DNA from: Petrosia ficiformis
Lineage: Eukaryota; Porifera; Demospongiae; Haplosclerida; Petrosiidae
DNA: 64,000 nt
Direction: 5' to 3'
Assembly (NCBI GenBank): GCA_947044365.1
Contig: OX345636.1
Location: 17,657,115 to 17,721,114 of the forward strand
Below, one piece after another: positions 12,829 through 24,591 of this stretch. Below the pieces are notes generated by a model. The model was not told the DNA's origin, ran no database searches, and saw only the letters and a list, made by a program, of their open reading frames with translations. Positions within the stretch are counted from its first letter, which is position 1, and each line of letters opens with the position of its first letter. The translations under genes were made by a program, and so were the position numbers.

Positions 12829-13234
12829 TCACGAAAAAATTGAGGAAAACTATACGAACATTGGCGCATCGAACGAGCTACTGGGGCACAAAAATACTAA
12901 AAGGCTTTTGATAAAACCTTTCAGTTATGACAATTTATGGTTACTGTTTCCAGACTTGAGAAGACTCCTGGCGGAGACAAGTGCTACTGTATAATGCGCT
13001 ATCACTAAAGCAGTGCATCAATTCAAACAGAATTGAGGTAGTGCTATGGTAGGCTATGGCATACTAGAGTGAGCTCAGTTGTATTTACTAAAAAGAATGA
13101 AGGAATACGATTACGTGATTATTTATGTATATATATAAACTATTCTGATCCTTACTTTGAAGTAGGTTGGGTCAGGCAACGTTAAAATGAGGTTTCATTA
13201 TACTATATGTGTATGCTATTCCTTCCTATCTTAG

Positions 13235-13455
13235 AATCCCTGGAAGATCCGGTTTCTTGAGTCTTGGAATATTATCTTTTGTGCTGAAGGTTACGTACTT
13301 GGTCTTGCTCGTAGAGCCGGTTATGTTGGTACTGCACTGAGTATGGATATATACTTCATTTCTTGCTGGAACTTGAAAACCCGAAGTACTGACTACTATG
13401 CTGTATACATTATGAAGTTCTTCATTGTGGAAGTGATGTTGTACACACTTTACAT
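13235..13455 (+). pseudogene. Dead genomic copy of the BHMT-like gene's second exon
   Basis: This stretch aligns by eye with the functional exon at 40135-40328: both have a pyrimidine-rich CTATCTT(TA)ATAG-like acceptor, then ...TGTGCTGARGGTTAC, CTTGGTCTTGC, TTCATTGTGGAAGTGATGTT and ...TTACA(T/G)GTAAAT at the donor. The copy has frameshifts and a stop, and the donor-side AG has become AT. Because the intron borders are copied too, this is a DNA-level duplication and not a retrocopy. No other BHMT exon is seen nearby. A 20-bp piece at 13162-13181 (GTAGGTTGGGTCAGGCAACG) resembles an end of the Mutator-like element found in the functional gene. Confidence 0.8.
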
Positions 13456-13699
13456 GTAAATCGGAACACTTTTCCTTTATTAATGGTGTATAGCAATGGA
13501 GCCATAGCCACTGAGCAGTCTGGTGTAATTTTGATTTTAGAGTGATATAAGAATGGTCTAAGTATCTCCTTGTTTTCCTATATGAAATGCCATTGCTCAA
13601 GGTATCTGGTTGTTTCCTAAAAGCGGCCCACCACATTGGTCGCCATTGTGTCTGTGTTGCCGTTTCAAGGTACCTCCTAGTAATAGCTTTTCCACAACC

Positions 13700-14135
13700 T
13701 ATAGAGACTTTGTCAAGTCAGCTGAAGGTATAGAACTTAGTATAAATTATAATCTAATTGGTCATTCATGTTGTTATTACTGCATGATAACATAATAATT
13801 ATTATCATGTCTTATATCTTGTATTAGATCCACAAAAAAAGTTTGAAAACATACGAAGATTTAATTAAAATATTTATTCTGCTTTCTAGACAGGTAAGGA
13901 ATTGAAATTGTAATTATAATCATTACAAGTGACATGTATATTACCATGTAGTCATAACAACTTACACAAAAATGAACATTTTACAGATGATTCTAACTCA
14001 AGCTTTCACTATCAACTTCCTAATCATTTGAAAACATTATCCATTGAATAGGTACAAACTCTGTGTATGTATATACACTTCAAAAATAAAATTGTTAAAT
14101 TAACTATTTTATTTGTTAGTACAGGGGCAAGGAAT
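13700..14135. mobile_element. MITE family B, partial copy
   Basis: The right end (about 14085-14132) carries AATTGTTAAATTAACTATTT then ATTTGTTAGTACAG, the family B terminal repeat. The interior (13739-13950) matches the interior of the intact copy at 25075-25472, including ATGATAACA and TATTAGAT blocks. The left terminal repeat is not recognisable. Further family B ends are at 16527-16575 and 27805-27850. Confidence 0.55.
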
Positions 14136-14973
14136 AGTGGAAATTTGGTTGTGACATTAGGAATAATTTTTTATTTGCTACAGCAATACTTGTGTGAGGT
14201 AGTAGGGTTTGTGTGACAACTATGAACAAAAGAAACTTGTTAAACAAAAAGGAAATTCTGTTTGATTACTCCTCGTAATCATGTTCATAAATCATGAATG
14301 TAACAAACATTAACAAATTGTATTAATAAGGTCCACATCCCTACTAACAAATTCATTGATTCTCTCTCAGCATAATTATTATAATGATAGTTGTTTATAT
14401 GGCCCATACAGCCAGCCATCCATATAATTGTTTTTCACAGGGTAGAATCTATATTTTATATTTGTTACATTGTTAAGGCTTGGTCATATGTGGTATGTAA
14501 AAGAATGCACTCCAGCTATAGTACAGTCTACAAACTATCAGTAAGAAAACACCTTGTAGAATTTAAAACTGCAATTGATAGCTGTCGCAGCAGAGAAACA
14601 TTATAAAACGTATCCTAGTATCTTTGAAAAGTGAAAAAACAACAAATATATTGAGTTTCTAACATAGAAAGTCATCATTCATTTAAGTTAGGAAAGACCT
14701 TGAGTAGTTGAATCTTTATGCTAAGACAGGATTTACACTTCTTCTGAACTCAACCATTAAAACACTATACAACAGCATACTACCCTGATCCTTTGAAATG
14801 TATAGTTCGAATTCCTTATTTGGAAGTATTTTACATGTTGATGTATCATGTATTTTAGCACCCACACAGTCCACATTGTGTCTTATTCACAGTTTGATTC
14901 CTTTTAATGTTGACTTATTAAACAAAAAACATTTAATTACAATATTCACTTGAGCAATGACATATATAGGTGT
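14136..14973. other. Intergenic, repeat-derived
   Basis: No gene is seen. A block around 14240-14400 (AATCATGTTCATAAATCATG, GAATGTAAC) recurs at 23150-23250 and 25860-25960, so it belongs to a longer interspersed repeat. Confidence 0.45.
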
Positions 14974-15561
14974 CACCAGGAGCGCATAATTGTGTGGGAG
15001 GGAAAACGTCGTAAGAGAGGGAGCGTGAAACTCCCACGCATCTAATTAAACTGAGTAAGCGATCTCCCTGGCTAGCTGTTACTATTTTTATTGTCGCACG
15101 TGACCAATTAATGGCGTCTCTAGCTGCAACACCAAGGAGATCGCCTCGTTTAGCGAACAAAAGAGCTCGAGAAGAAATCCTTACCCCGTCAAGAAGTTAC
15201 AGCACATAGCCTTTGCACATTTAAGAAGATGTTGCTCACCAATCGGGTCATTGAGAGCGCGTAAGCGCTCGCTGTAGTAGTTAACATGGAGTCTTTTCTT
15301 CACCTTATTCACAGCTCTTTCACCGATGTCAAACAACTGTGTTTCAGTCAACGATGACAGGTGTTTTCCGAGTTCTTTCCTTTGTTTAACGAGACTGAAC
15401 TGGTCGCCATAGTAGTCACAGTCACGTGCGACAATGTGGCATTATAAAAATAGTAACAGCTAGCCAGGGAGATCGCTTGCCTGATTTAATTAGATGCGTG
15501 GGAGTTTCACGCTCCCTCTCCTACGACGTTTTCCCTCCCACACAATTATGCGCTCCTGGTG
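14974..15561. mobile_element. 588-bp element with long (about 130 bp) terminal inverted repeats
   Basis: The left end CACCAGGAGCGCATAATTGT runs to about 15104 (TTGTCGCACGTGAC) and is mirrored from 15421 to 15561 (GTCACGTGCGACAA... to ...GCGCTCCTGGTG), with one small indel. No target duplication could be assigned. The inner 320 bp are not AT-rich and hold coding-like frames: plus 15112-15207 (MASLAATPRRSPRLANKR start) and a longer minus frame, about 15430-15188, reading DYYGDQFSLVKQRKELGKHL onward with no in-frame ATG. Possibly a non-autonomous element that captured gene sequence; I do not recognise the protein. Confidence 0.8.
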
Positions 15562-17008
15562 TCACACACAGGTGTTTAGTATAATAATAACCAATAGTGC
15601 ATAAGTGTACAGTTTCATTAGTTAACTGACCACTGTTTATACACAGAAACCCTAGAAAATCATATGCCTTTTAGCGTCTGGCTTGGCTCCAAGGATTGTA
15701 CACATATTACATCATGTAAAGTGGTCTATTCTCAAGTGTATAAACCACCCCTAAAAGGCTAATTCCTGTTGTTGACAACACTAGTGGTGTCTCACTATAC
15801 TAGCTGTATTCAATCAATTTCTCAGAGATATGTGTGTTTTTAAAACATGAATGGTAGATTTGAAGTAGCTAAATACTTCCTTTTGGTAGCATGTTGCATA
15901 TAAATGCAATTCTATCCAATTAGAAGCAGTATAATCACTAACATATTATTGGTTAGAACAGCATCATAAGTAAGTATGTTTAACTTCAGTATGCATGACA
16001 CTTTTAAGTTACCATTATGATTTATCCAGGGGTTAAACTTCCTAGGAAATTAATTAATGAGTTGATTTTATCCCTTATAGGCTTAAAAAATAACACATTT
16101 CTTAACCTAATAGATCTTCTTGATGTAGGAAACCTCTTATTTTCTGTATATGCCCATAAACCTCTGGACATTGATAAGTGATATATCACTTATGTTAGGC
16201 ATAGCAATTGGATTTACAATGAGGCATATTTAAATTAAAATATATATATTATAACATCAAACAGTAGCCATGGAAGCATAGTATATTATGTATAATATTA
16301 TGGTTGGTTTGCATCACCAGGATCTCACAGTTCATACACATACAGATTTAGCAATGATGACCTACAATTCTTTTGCCAGCAACTTAATCTCTTATTTTCA
16401 TTCAAGTTGGAGACACGTAAGACATGTGTGTATAGAATAAATTACCTGTATGCATGGGCAACAAATATTACTTCTCTCCTGCTAGAGCAATAGGTAAATT
16501 AAATATTCAATACACACATATACACTGAAAAGATTAAAGCGTTAAAATAACCATTTTATTGGTTAGTACAGTTGCAAGGAATAGCATGAGTTTCAATTTA
16601 GTTTGTCAAATGTCATAAAGGATGTCATGGCTCCATGTATGATGTTACTACGACATAATGTGCACCAATTATTGAAAGATATAAATTAAATTGTTTTTGT
16701 GGGTTTACAAACCCTTTTGTTGGCCAGATACAATTACATATACTTTAGGGTAAATCTTTGACATGAAATATGAGTAAACAGCACCCTAAAATTATAATGC
16801 TTCATCTATATTTGAATGTAATTATATAGTACAATGTATTTGTGGTACATAAGTCCCATGTAACCTGGTTAAAACCTTGCAACTGTACTATATATAACCA
16901 CAAAGTTAGTTATATTGTTTTTTGCTATGTAATTATAGTTCAATTGTAAGGTTTCAGCCATGGATATTTTTCACATCCAACATTCTTTAGTAAAAATATT
17001 AATTGTTA
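15562..17008. other. Intergenic, repeat-derived, no gene seen
   Basis: 15685-15900 shares blocks with 24115-24235 and 26170-26345 (AAACCACCC(T/C)TAAAAGG, ACTTCYTTTTGG), a third interspersed family. 16527-16575 is a family B end. No exon is supported on either strand. Confidence 0.45.
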
Positions 17009-17466
17009 ACAAGTGTATATAGAGAAAAAAACATCCCTATATTTGCTTTGTGATGACTATGTATTAAGCATTGCTGATGGCACTAGTGTCTCTACCTTTC
17101 TGTGTACTCCTGGGGCCTGAAGACGTAAGTGTAAGCCTAATTGCAGTCTAAATACACAGATGTCTGATGAACTGACTGAGGTACTCCTTCAAGGTTCTAA
17201 ATGATGACTTCCTCGTGTCTGAAACTCAACAACTTATCATACTTACTTGTTAAAGATTCTTGCATAATATCTATACTGTTTCTCTGCTATATACAACAGT
17301 TATTAGCAGTTTTACATCCTTTCTGAATTTTCCTGCCAGTTCCTGGCTGGTCTGTAGCTCAAACGCGCGTTCTTTTACGCGCCACGCCCATTAATTGACC
17401 GAGCCCCCAGGAATGACGCAACTTCCTTAACTACGTATACAACGCATAGTCGCGCAAGTGACACAA

Positions 17467-17526
<60 letters not shown>

Positions 17527-17573
17527 TAAACCCCGTGGAAAGCAATTATAGGGATGGCCCTACGGGCCATAAA
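17009..17573 (+). mobile_element. Family A element, near-complete copy
   Basis: Starts AACAAGTGTATATAGAG, carries ATCCCTATATTTGCTTTGTG, a GC-rich middle (ACGCGCGTTCTTTTACGCGC, CCATTAATTGACCGAGCCCC), an (AT)n tract at 17469-17522, and ends CCCGTGGAAAGCAATTATAG then GGGCCATAAA. The two ends are imperfect inverted repeats around AAAGCAAWTATAGGGATG. No coding capacity. It lies just downstream of the 3' end of the minus-strand Notch-ligand-like gene. Confidence 0.7.
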
Positions 17574-17699
17574 AATAATTACTCATCATACATGCATACA
17601 ATCATTATATTATATATTAATTACTTGACACAAAATTATGTCTCAACAAGTTATACAAAACTAATGCAGCAAAAATAATATCAAGAAAATTTGAGTCTT

Positions 17700-20046
17700 T
17701 CAGTGCACACTATCTGAAAGATAAACAGATTATAATATTATTATCACAATGCCAAGAGTATAGTGACTTACCTTTTAGTTCATAAGCATTATTGCGTACA
17801 CTGAGTCCAAGTCCATCTTGCTTAACCTTAAGCAAACATGTCAGAACAATCATTACAGCGATAATGATAATGACATTCATAAATAGGTTAAAGAAAACTA
17901 TAGCAGCTACAACTGTTGACAAGAGACCATCATTATCCTCATCGCCATCATCACTCTCAGAGGAGAACTGTGAAGTGCTTTCTCGTAATGCTTCCAAGAT
18001 TGAGGAAACAATTAATGATGTATTGATATTAACTGTTATGTTTTCATTAACAATTATGTCTTCATTGTTGACATTACTGTTTTCATCCGGTGATGTTGCA
18101 GTTGTTGATGTAGAGGGCGGCATTGTTGCTATTGGCACACTAGATGACTTTGAGGATGTTGTTGTTGATGGAGTTGCTGCTACATCTGTCACACCAATTG
18201 GGACAATTTGTGATGTTGTTGGTGTGGGCAGCGATGTTGCCACTGAAAACATATAAACAATATGTAGGACAAGAAATAGATTCATTGATATAATATATAT
18301 ATATATATATATATTACAGAAATGGTTGTATAAATAATTTTATGTTTAAAATACTATGAAATATTTATAATGTGTAACATTAGGACCGTATATCATACAG
18401 TGTCTCAAAATGACATGAAATTGAAGGATTGCACGGAGTTCAGGAATGTATAACAAAAGAGCACATGAATGAAAAAACAAAGGGCAACTCCCACATAAAT
18501 AATTACCAAGCAAAACTGAGCATATGCTAAATGAGTTATCATTATATTTCTTTCCAGAGGTGATTTGACAGCAGACAAATTATAAACTACACTGAAGTTT
18601 AACACTTCTTGGCACAGTTTTGTGGGACTTATAAGTTCCTGACAACATGTACCATGAAAATGGCTTATGAACTCTAGCTAAACACATTTTATGAATTTCA
18701 AAATGCACTGGATAGTATATTTATAACATCTTAATTAAACTCATATAATTGTCATACCGGGACAAGCTGGACATTCAGTCACTATTGTATTACAATCCAC
18801 TGGAGGAGTAGAGCAATCATTACCAGAGTATCCTTCAGCACATCGAATGCCATACCCAAACTCCATTGATATAACACCATTCACTCCATTGTAAGTAGCT
18901 ACAGAGCCATTTCCATCTGCTATTCCAAACTGAAAGGTTTCTTCAATGAGATCAATATAGTTCTGTCTGAAGTCTGAACTACCACTTTGAGCCACATTAT
19001 CATATACGTAGATAGTCACAGTCAATGTGACCTACATATGTATGGTAATGTTGAAAAGTACTATAATAATTATGTTATCAATCCAATGTGTTATGTGATG
19101 TGCAAGCATGCAGTGTTAAGTGGGATACCATATTAACTTATATACTATGTTGAGGTGATAAATGATTTGTTGCAATCCAATTGATCAATTAAACATAGCA
19201 TTGTATAAGACTACAAATATCATAAATAAACTCACCTGTCCTTCCCCATCATACTGTACAGGATTATTGATACCTCCTTTTGTCAATCCACTGGAAAATG
19301 TGATAGAATCATCACCTCTCACTGTATCAGAATTCACACAAGTCTCACTGGATCCATCAGAGAAACAAATCAGAAACCTGTTGTTACAATCTCGATCATT
19401 ACAATTATTAAGAGAACTGAGTTGATCATTACAGCAAAGACCTGATGGACAATCACAACAACAATACGTATCTGAGCTAAACAGATATCGTGCATGTTTC
19501 GGGTTGCTATATGACTTCAGGTCTAGATCAAAAATCCACTTTCCTTTAATAGGCTGTCAAAAACAAAACATTAGAACAAAATTAAATCATTCAACTTTTG
19601 AAATTGAAATTGAAATTGTTTATCTCAAAGAGATGAGTCAGTACAGAGGTATAAACCTATAATATGCATCACCCATACAAAAGAAAAGCAAAAAACAAAG
19701 AATACAAAATGCAATAATAAAACAAAATAAGAAATGTAAACAATAACACGACTGAGATAAAAATATATTCATCTCACTTTTTAAGGAAAAAAAGAGGCAC
19801 TATAAACAATATTGAATTCCATAAAAATGTAGCATTTATAAAAAAACAAAAGCCTATAATATTATACTCCTATACTAGACTTATATCTATCAAGATAAAA
19901 TGGGCAAAATACAATTAATACCAAACCTAAACTACTAACTTGCATTGTAATAACTAATTTTGTTATTATTATAATTTCAGAAAACTAACCACAAATTCAG
20001 CGATGAGTAAAATGAAAAGTCCAATTATTAGTTTATTAGTACCCAT
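17700..20046 (-). CDS. Notch-ligand-like single-pass membrane protein (MNNL-like), copy 1
   Basis: Five phase-consistent exons: 20046-19990, 19553-19236, 19031-18758, 18242-17772, 17713-17700; 377 residues. The first exon is a signal peptide (MGTNKLIIGLFILLIAEFV). Exons 2-3 encode a Cys-rich, beta-rich module: GKWIFDLDLKSYSNP, then CCCDCPSGLCC, CNNRFLICFSDGSSETC and VTLTVTIYVYDN. Its layout resembles the MNNL domain at the N-terminus of Delta/Jagged ligands. It ends IRCAEGYSGNDCS, which could be a half EGF or the start of a DSL domain. Exon 4 gives a Thr/Ser/Pro-rich, probably O-glycosylated stalk, an acidic patch (SESDDGDEDND), one membrane segment (VVAAIVFFNLFMNVIIIIAV) and a short cytoplasmic tail finishing in exon 5 (ELKDSVH, stop). 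No EGF array is present, unlike classical ligands. Notch binding is inference. A diverged duplicate lies at 30.6-33.1 kb. Confidence 0.8.
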
Positions 20047-22560
20047 AATTCAGTAAGGTTGAATAACTGAAAAAGAAAAAAGAAAGGTGAATTAAAGTTG
20101 ATATAGTATTTATAGCATCTTATTCATGTACGTTTATACAATTACAATAATTTTTAGGATAGTTTGACCAAATCGGTTACTACCTAACTGATTTGTTATT
20201 TATCCAATTTGATTAGTTATATGAGTTTCATTTTCATTTCATTTTCTATTTACAATACATAACTAAATATTATGAAGCCAAGAAGAAGCTGCACAACAAG
20301 AAGCCATTCATATTCTTTGACAGAGTCTAAGCAGCTCAATAACTTTATACTTCCACACTGATGCTTCACAATAACACTATCAAAGCAGCTAGCTGACAAA
20401 TGATATAACATTATAATCAAATTGATTGAAACGGCAAATAGTTTTTTTATAGTGTTCATGAAATAATGTTGTATTTATATAGTATGGTGTATAAGATTTG
20501 GTTACTTCTTCATATAAAGAATCATGAAATAATGAATATTGTATTTTGGTTTGTATAACTAGACTAAGTTTGTTATATTCTTATTCTGAAGAAACAACCT
20601 CAAAATCAAACTCCTTAATTCACAACAATAAAGATACCTTAAGACTTTTAATTGCATGTACTAGTTTTAGCGATTTTAGCAACTAACGTAATAATCGCTA
20701 AAATTAGTACATGCTAAAAATACATAATATTATTATTTTATATTAGGCATATTCTAATAGGCATGGTTCAGAAATTCACTAAAATTTAAAAATCAGCAAA
20801 TTTAGTAGACGCAATTAATAGCATAGGCTTAGGGGTTAGAAACTAAGAAGATATAACTGTAATGAAGATCAGTGATAGCTAAATTGAGACTTCATATTAT
20901 TACTTAAGACAATTATAATATTGTATGACACAAAATCAAATACCAGTTACAATGTATGTTGGAAAATATAATAATGACTTCCGAAACTCCATTAACAAAA
21001 TGATTATTACACAATACATCTAACTGTATATACTATGACGCCCTTATCTCTGCTTCCCTAACCATTATTATCATAGAAATGAATACACACGTTATGTGCT
21101 TGTAGCACTCAATACTATAACTTTCTCAAAATAAGCACAATACAATTATTATAAGTAAAAGAATGACCATAACTTTATTGGGATAAGTCTTGAAAATAAA
21201 CAGACATCAGACATAACATTGACATTGTGTATACTATAATTATATTATAATTATAATCGTTTGGGATAATTATATAGTTATAATATCATAAAGTATAAAC
21301 CAAGTTCAAGATATATTAGAGTGTACTTATTATATATACATGTATTGACTGTACCTTTGTTTCAATATATCTCATAGTACACATATTATGTTTTGGTTGG
21401 CAATATAATCATTTGCAACATAGTCAAAATCATTATTTTATTTAGTATGAATATCCTATCAACAATAATGGCTTGTTTATAAAAACTAATGTATGTGGTT
21501 GATTAAACCTAAACCCAAGGATTTGAGAACATAGGATCAACAACCTGGCATATGCACCAATCTTTGGTGAAAATATGTTTTCTCTACTTATTTCATGGAA
21601 TTAGGAGACCTCCCCACTTAATATTAGGCAGCCTTGGGGTAGTACACAAACAAATTAAAGTCTGGATTAAGATTAATTAAGCAATGAAATTAAGTGACAC
21701 AACCATTGGTACACTTATGGAGATATGGACTCCCTTTTAATAACAAGAGTGCCAGAAAACTCAAACAATAATATAGAAATTTTAAGGATTTAATGGGAAA
21801 TCCTCCTTCCTTTTTGTACCATTATGATCTTACTGCCAAGTAACTCATCAATACAAACAATACAATAATATACATGAACTTAGATCAAGGTCAGAGGAAA
21901 TTAGGAGCATCATTATATATAATATAAATATAATATTATATATTATATTAATTTTAATACTTTTAGAATTATAAATTTTAATACTATAATTATTATATAT
22001 AGTGATTGAATGAATTACAATCTAAACATGTTGGTGTACTTAGGCACGTGTTTTGTAACATCTTCCTGTGTTTTCTTCTTCAATAGACTCTTTCTGTTGC
22101 TTGTATAATTATACAGAATATATTATTACAAGTATGGCTTGCTTGAGGTTACCTGTGTTATAATTAAATTATTGTACTATAGCGCATGTTGTTTTTGTAT
22201 GACAATATGACTGCTTTTAGTTACAGTATGTTTAGTTTCTCTAAAATTTAGTTATAGTCATAGTTATATAACTAAAATAATATTAGGCTTACTAAAAGGG
22301 TTTTAGTTTTAGTTAACTAATTAAAAGTGCCACATTGGCCAATTTTCCTTTTAGTTAGTTAGCTATAGTTATTACAATAGACTTGTAATTTAGTTACAGT
22401 TTAGTTAACTGAACTATATATAGTATTCATTATCTAGGGTTGCTACATCTATATATATTATAATTATATATACACTCACATAATTATAATTATGTCATAA
22501 TGATGTACAAACTCACCTATATTATACTCGCAGTTGAATATCATAAAAGGTACAATGACG
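18740..22560 (-). repeat. Segmental duplication, copy 1 (partner about 30600-36490)
   Basis: Exons, introns and 5' flank of the Notch-ligand-like gene match the partner on the same strand: exons 1-3, intron text such as GGTTGAATAACTGAAAAAG, the upstream block TACCTTAAGACTTTTAATTG, and blocks near 22020-22160 and 22440-22520 that match 36110-36250 and 36430-36490. The partner carries extra insertions (family A, a Tigger fragment, a TTAA element). Confidence 0.8.
20070..22508. other. Probable 5' UTR intron and flank of the Notch-ligand-like gene
   Basis: An acceptor CTTTTTTCTTTTTCAG lies on the minus strand 23 bp upstream of the ATG (at about 20064-20080), which implies an intron in the 5' leader. 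The interval is AT-rich with short inverted pieces, including around 20670-20720 (TTTTAGCGATTTTAGCAACT). No coding exon is seen. Confidence 0.5.
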
Positions 22561-22676
22561 GATGAGTCTGACAGTCTTCTCGGCTCTAGGAAACGATCGA
22601 AGATGAACGGTATCCTTGCAACGATGACAAAGGAATGACTTCTCGCAATAAGCAAACGTAATTTTAACATAAATGT
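22517..22676 (-). other. Candidate non-coding first exon of Notch-ligand-like copy 1
   Basis: The minus strand ends in AATATAG|GTGAGTTTGTACATC. The same donor and downstream text occurs in the duplicate (donor at 36485). Joined to the acceptor near 20069 it would make a spliced 5' leader. An ATG at 22670 would open a roughly 70-codon upstream frame stopping just before the real start; the transcription start is probably inside this exon, so that frame may not be used. Inference from conservation of the donor only. Confidence 0.4.
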
Positions 22677-23461
22677 TATTAAAATTAATAATAATTAGTT
22701 TTAGTCACCCACATCTTCACTTAAATTATGTGACTGTGGATGAGAAAATGGGTCTTAACATAAAGGATTTTTCGTGCTATAATATAATTATAGCGTTTAA
22801 TTTCTATCAATGTATAATACATGTACCTTGTTGTGAATTTGGACAATAGTCACTCATTGCTGCATATGGATAAAGCAAATAATTATAGAAACTATAAGTG
22901 AGCTCTTTCTTCATGTAACCATCAAACATTGTGTCATCATTATAATATTATCGACTCAGACAATTATTGTAGGGGTTGGTTGCAGGTTCATACATGTAAC
23001 AGCAAATGAATACATAAAGAAACTGCATATGAAAGCTTAGAGTCATCCATCTGTAAAATATGTTTCTGTGTACACTTGTGATTATAGGAACAATAATAGA
23101 ATTTCTTGTAGGACAAATGTAAACAAAAGAAGCTTGTCAACACAAATGAAAATCAGTTTAATAATCATGTTCATGAATCATGAATGTAACAATTAATATA
23201 CATATTCATTCTCACTCATAAATTATAATGACAGTTGTTTTTCAATAGCTTCATGTATTTCGCTTTGATATGTGAATCCATATAACTTTTGTGATTATGT
23301 CATGTATGCACATGTACACAGTGTGGGTGATTAACACACCTGCATATTGCCTTCTTAGGTAATGTAATTATGTTCACTAGTACATCTGTGGGTTGTTCAT
23401 CAACCCACAGAAGTAAACAGTTACCTTAGAAGGTAATATGAACTGTTACATAGACATTAGC
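22677..23461. other. Intergenic, no gene seen
   Basis: AT-rich. 23340-23440 holds an imperfect inverted repeat (TGCATATTGCCTTCTTAGGT against ACCTTAGAAGGTAATATG, with CTGTGGGTTG/CAACCCACAG at its centre). 23030-23250 shares blocks with 25740-25960. Confidence 0.45.
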
Positions 23462-24073
23462 TTAACCCTTAAGGCTTAGAAGACTGAGCTTGTTTTTCAA
23501 AATTCTTCCCATTTCCAACACTGGCGACTCTATTGCATATATTTTGGCCACCGTTCACTTTCTCGACCCCAAACTTGGCTCCTTTTCCGACATGGAGTAC
23601 TACTTCCACCAACTTGCTTACCGGGACTCGAAAGTCCCCAAGCGCTTCATAGGATTAAATCAAATGCAGTGCTCTCCCTCTTTTGACTGGAACCTTGGCA
23701 AACAAAATGACCCCACTGCATGTTGGTACCAGCTACACCCACGATTTCAGGTTTCACACCAAGGGAAATGCCTCAGGAACCCACCAGAGCGCGTGGGCGG
23801 GGTCACTGAAACCTCAATTTGCGTGGGCGGCGAGGGGGACAGCATCCTTCGAACCCCCATCAACGGGGGGATACCCCCTTTAAAATTCCCCCCGTAGTCG
23901 TTATTTAGGCCAAAGGGCGGTCGAAAAACCATTAACCTTTTTAGCCATATTCATAGGCTTGTGCCTGACACCAATTACAAACATTTGGAGAGTTTCATAA
24001 TGCTAGGAACATACTCTGAACCATGTAGGGGTGAAATGTCACATATATGTGACATCAGCCTTCTAAGGGTTAA
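23462..24073. mobile_element. piggyBac-like MITE (TTAA-bounded), copy 1
   Basis: Bounded by TTAA on both sides: TTAACCCTTA... at left and ...CCTTCTAAGGGTTAA at right, with terminal repeats of the TTAACCCTTAGAGGACTGA type (this copy has an 8-bp insertion near the left end). The interior is GC-richer than its surroundings and matches 46126-46730 over its full length. TTAA target sites with CCC-starting ends are typical of piggyBac; no transposase is encoded. Confidence 0.8.
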
Positions 24074-24114
24074 AAGTCAACACTTACTGGTAATTAAACA
24101 TCAAACCATACCAT

Positions 24115-24240
24115 AAAAAAGTAACAAGAATTATACATGATGTACTTTCATGTAAAGCTGTCTATTCACTCCAACAGGAGTGCAAATTTAACCACCCTTA
24201 AACAGGATTTAACACATTTACCCCTGTTGCTCTGGTCTGT
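24115..24240. repeat. Interspersed repeat fragment (shared with 15.7 and 26.2 kb)
   Basis: Contains CTGTCTATTCACTCCAACAG then AACCACCCTTAAA, matching 26170-26345 and more weakly 15685-15900. Confidence 0.5.
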
Positions 24241-24295
24241 TGCAGATGATTGTTCCACTACAAGGCTTGTTGCATACTGAAAATGAATCAACCTT

Positions 24296-24590
24296 ATTCC
24301 TTAGAGGACTGAGCTTGTTTTTCAAAATTCTTCCATATGCATCTCTGCTGCATATATTTTGGTTGCCAGTCACTTTCTTTACCCCAAACTTGGTGCCTTT
24401 CCCAACATGGAGTACTACTTCTACCAACTTGCTTACCAGGACTCAAACGTCCCCAAGCGCTTTGTAGGATTAATTCAAATGTGGTGCTCCCTCTTTTGAC
24501 TACAACCGGGGCAAACAAAACAATCACATTGCATATTGGCACCAGCTATACCCTCGATTTTGGGTTTTACAGCAAGGGAAATGTCTCACC
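24296..24590 (+). mobile_element. piggyBac-like MITE, right-truncated copy
   Basis: Starts CCTTAGAGGACTGAGCTTG and follows the 23462-24073 element through ACTTGCTTACC, GACTCAAACGTCCCCAAGCG and ATGTCTCA, then stops abruptly where gypsy integrase sequence begins. The right half and right terminal repeat are absent. Confidence 0.75.
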
Positions 24591-24591
24591 A

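Noticed and set aside
12767..12994. Divergent plus-strand gene next to the death-domain gene
   Set aside because: The frame overlaps the GC-rich repeat module and has no recognisable motif or donor site.
13226..13636. 136-codon minus frame around 13.2-13.6 kb
   Set aside because: The plus strand of this stretch aligns with the BHMT-like exon, so the frame is a shadow of a pseudo-exon.
17792..18256. 154-codon plus frame opposite the Notch-ligand-like stalk exon
   Set aside because: It is the mirror of a Thr/Ser-rich minus-strand exon; composition explains the open frame.
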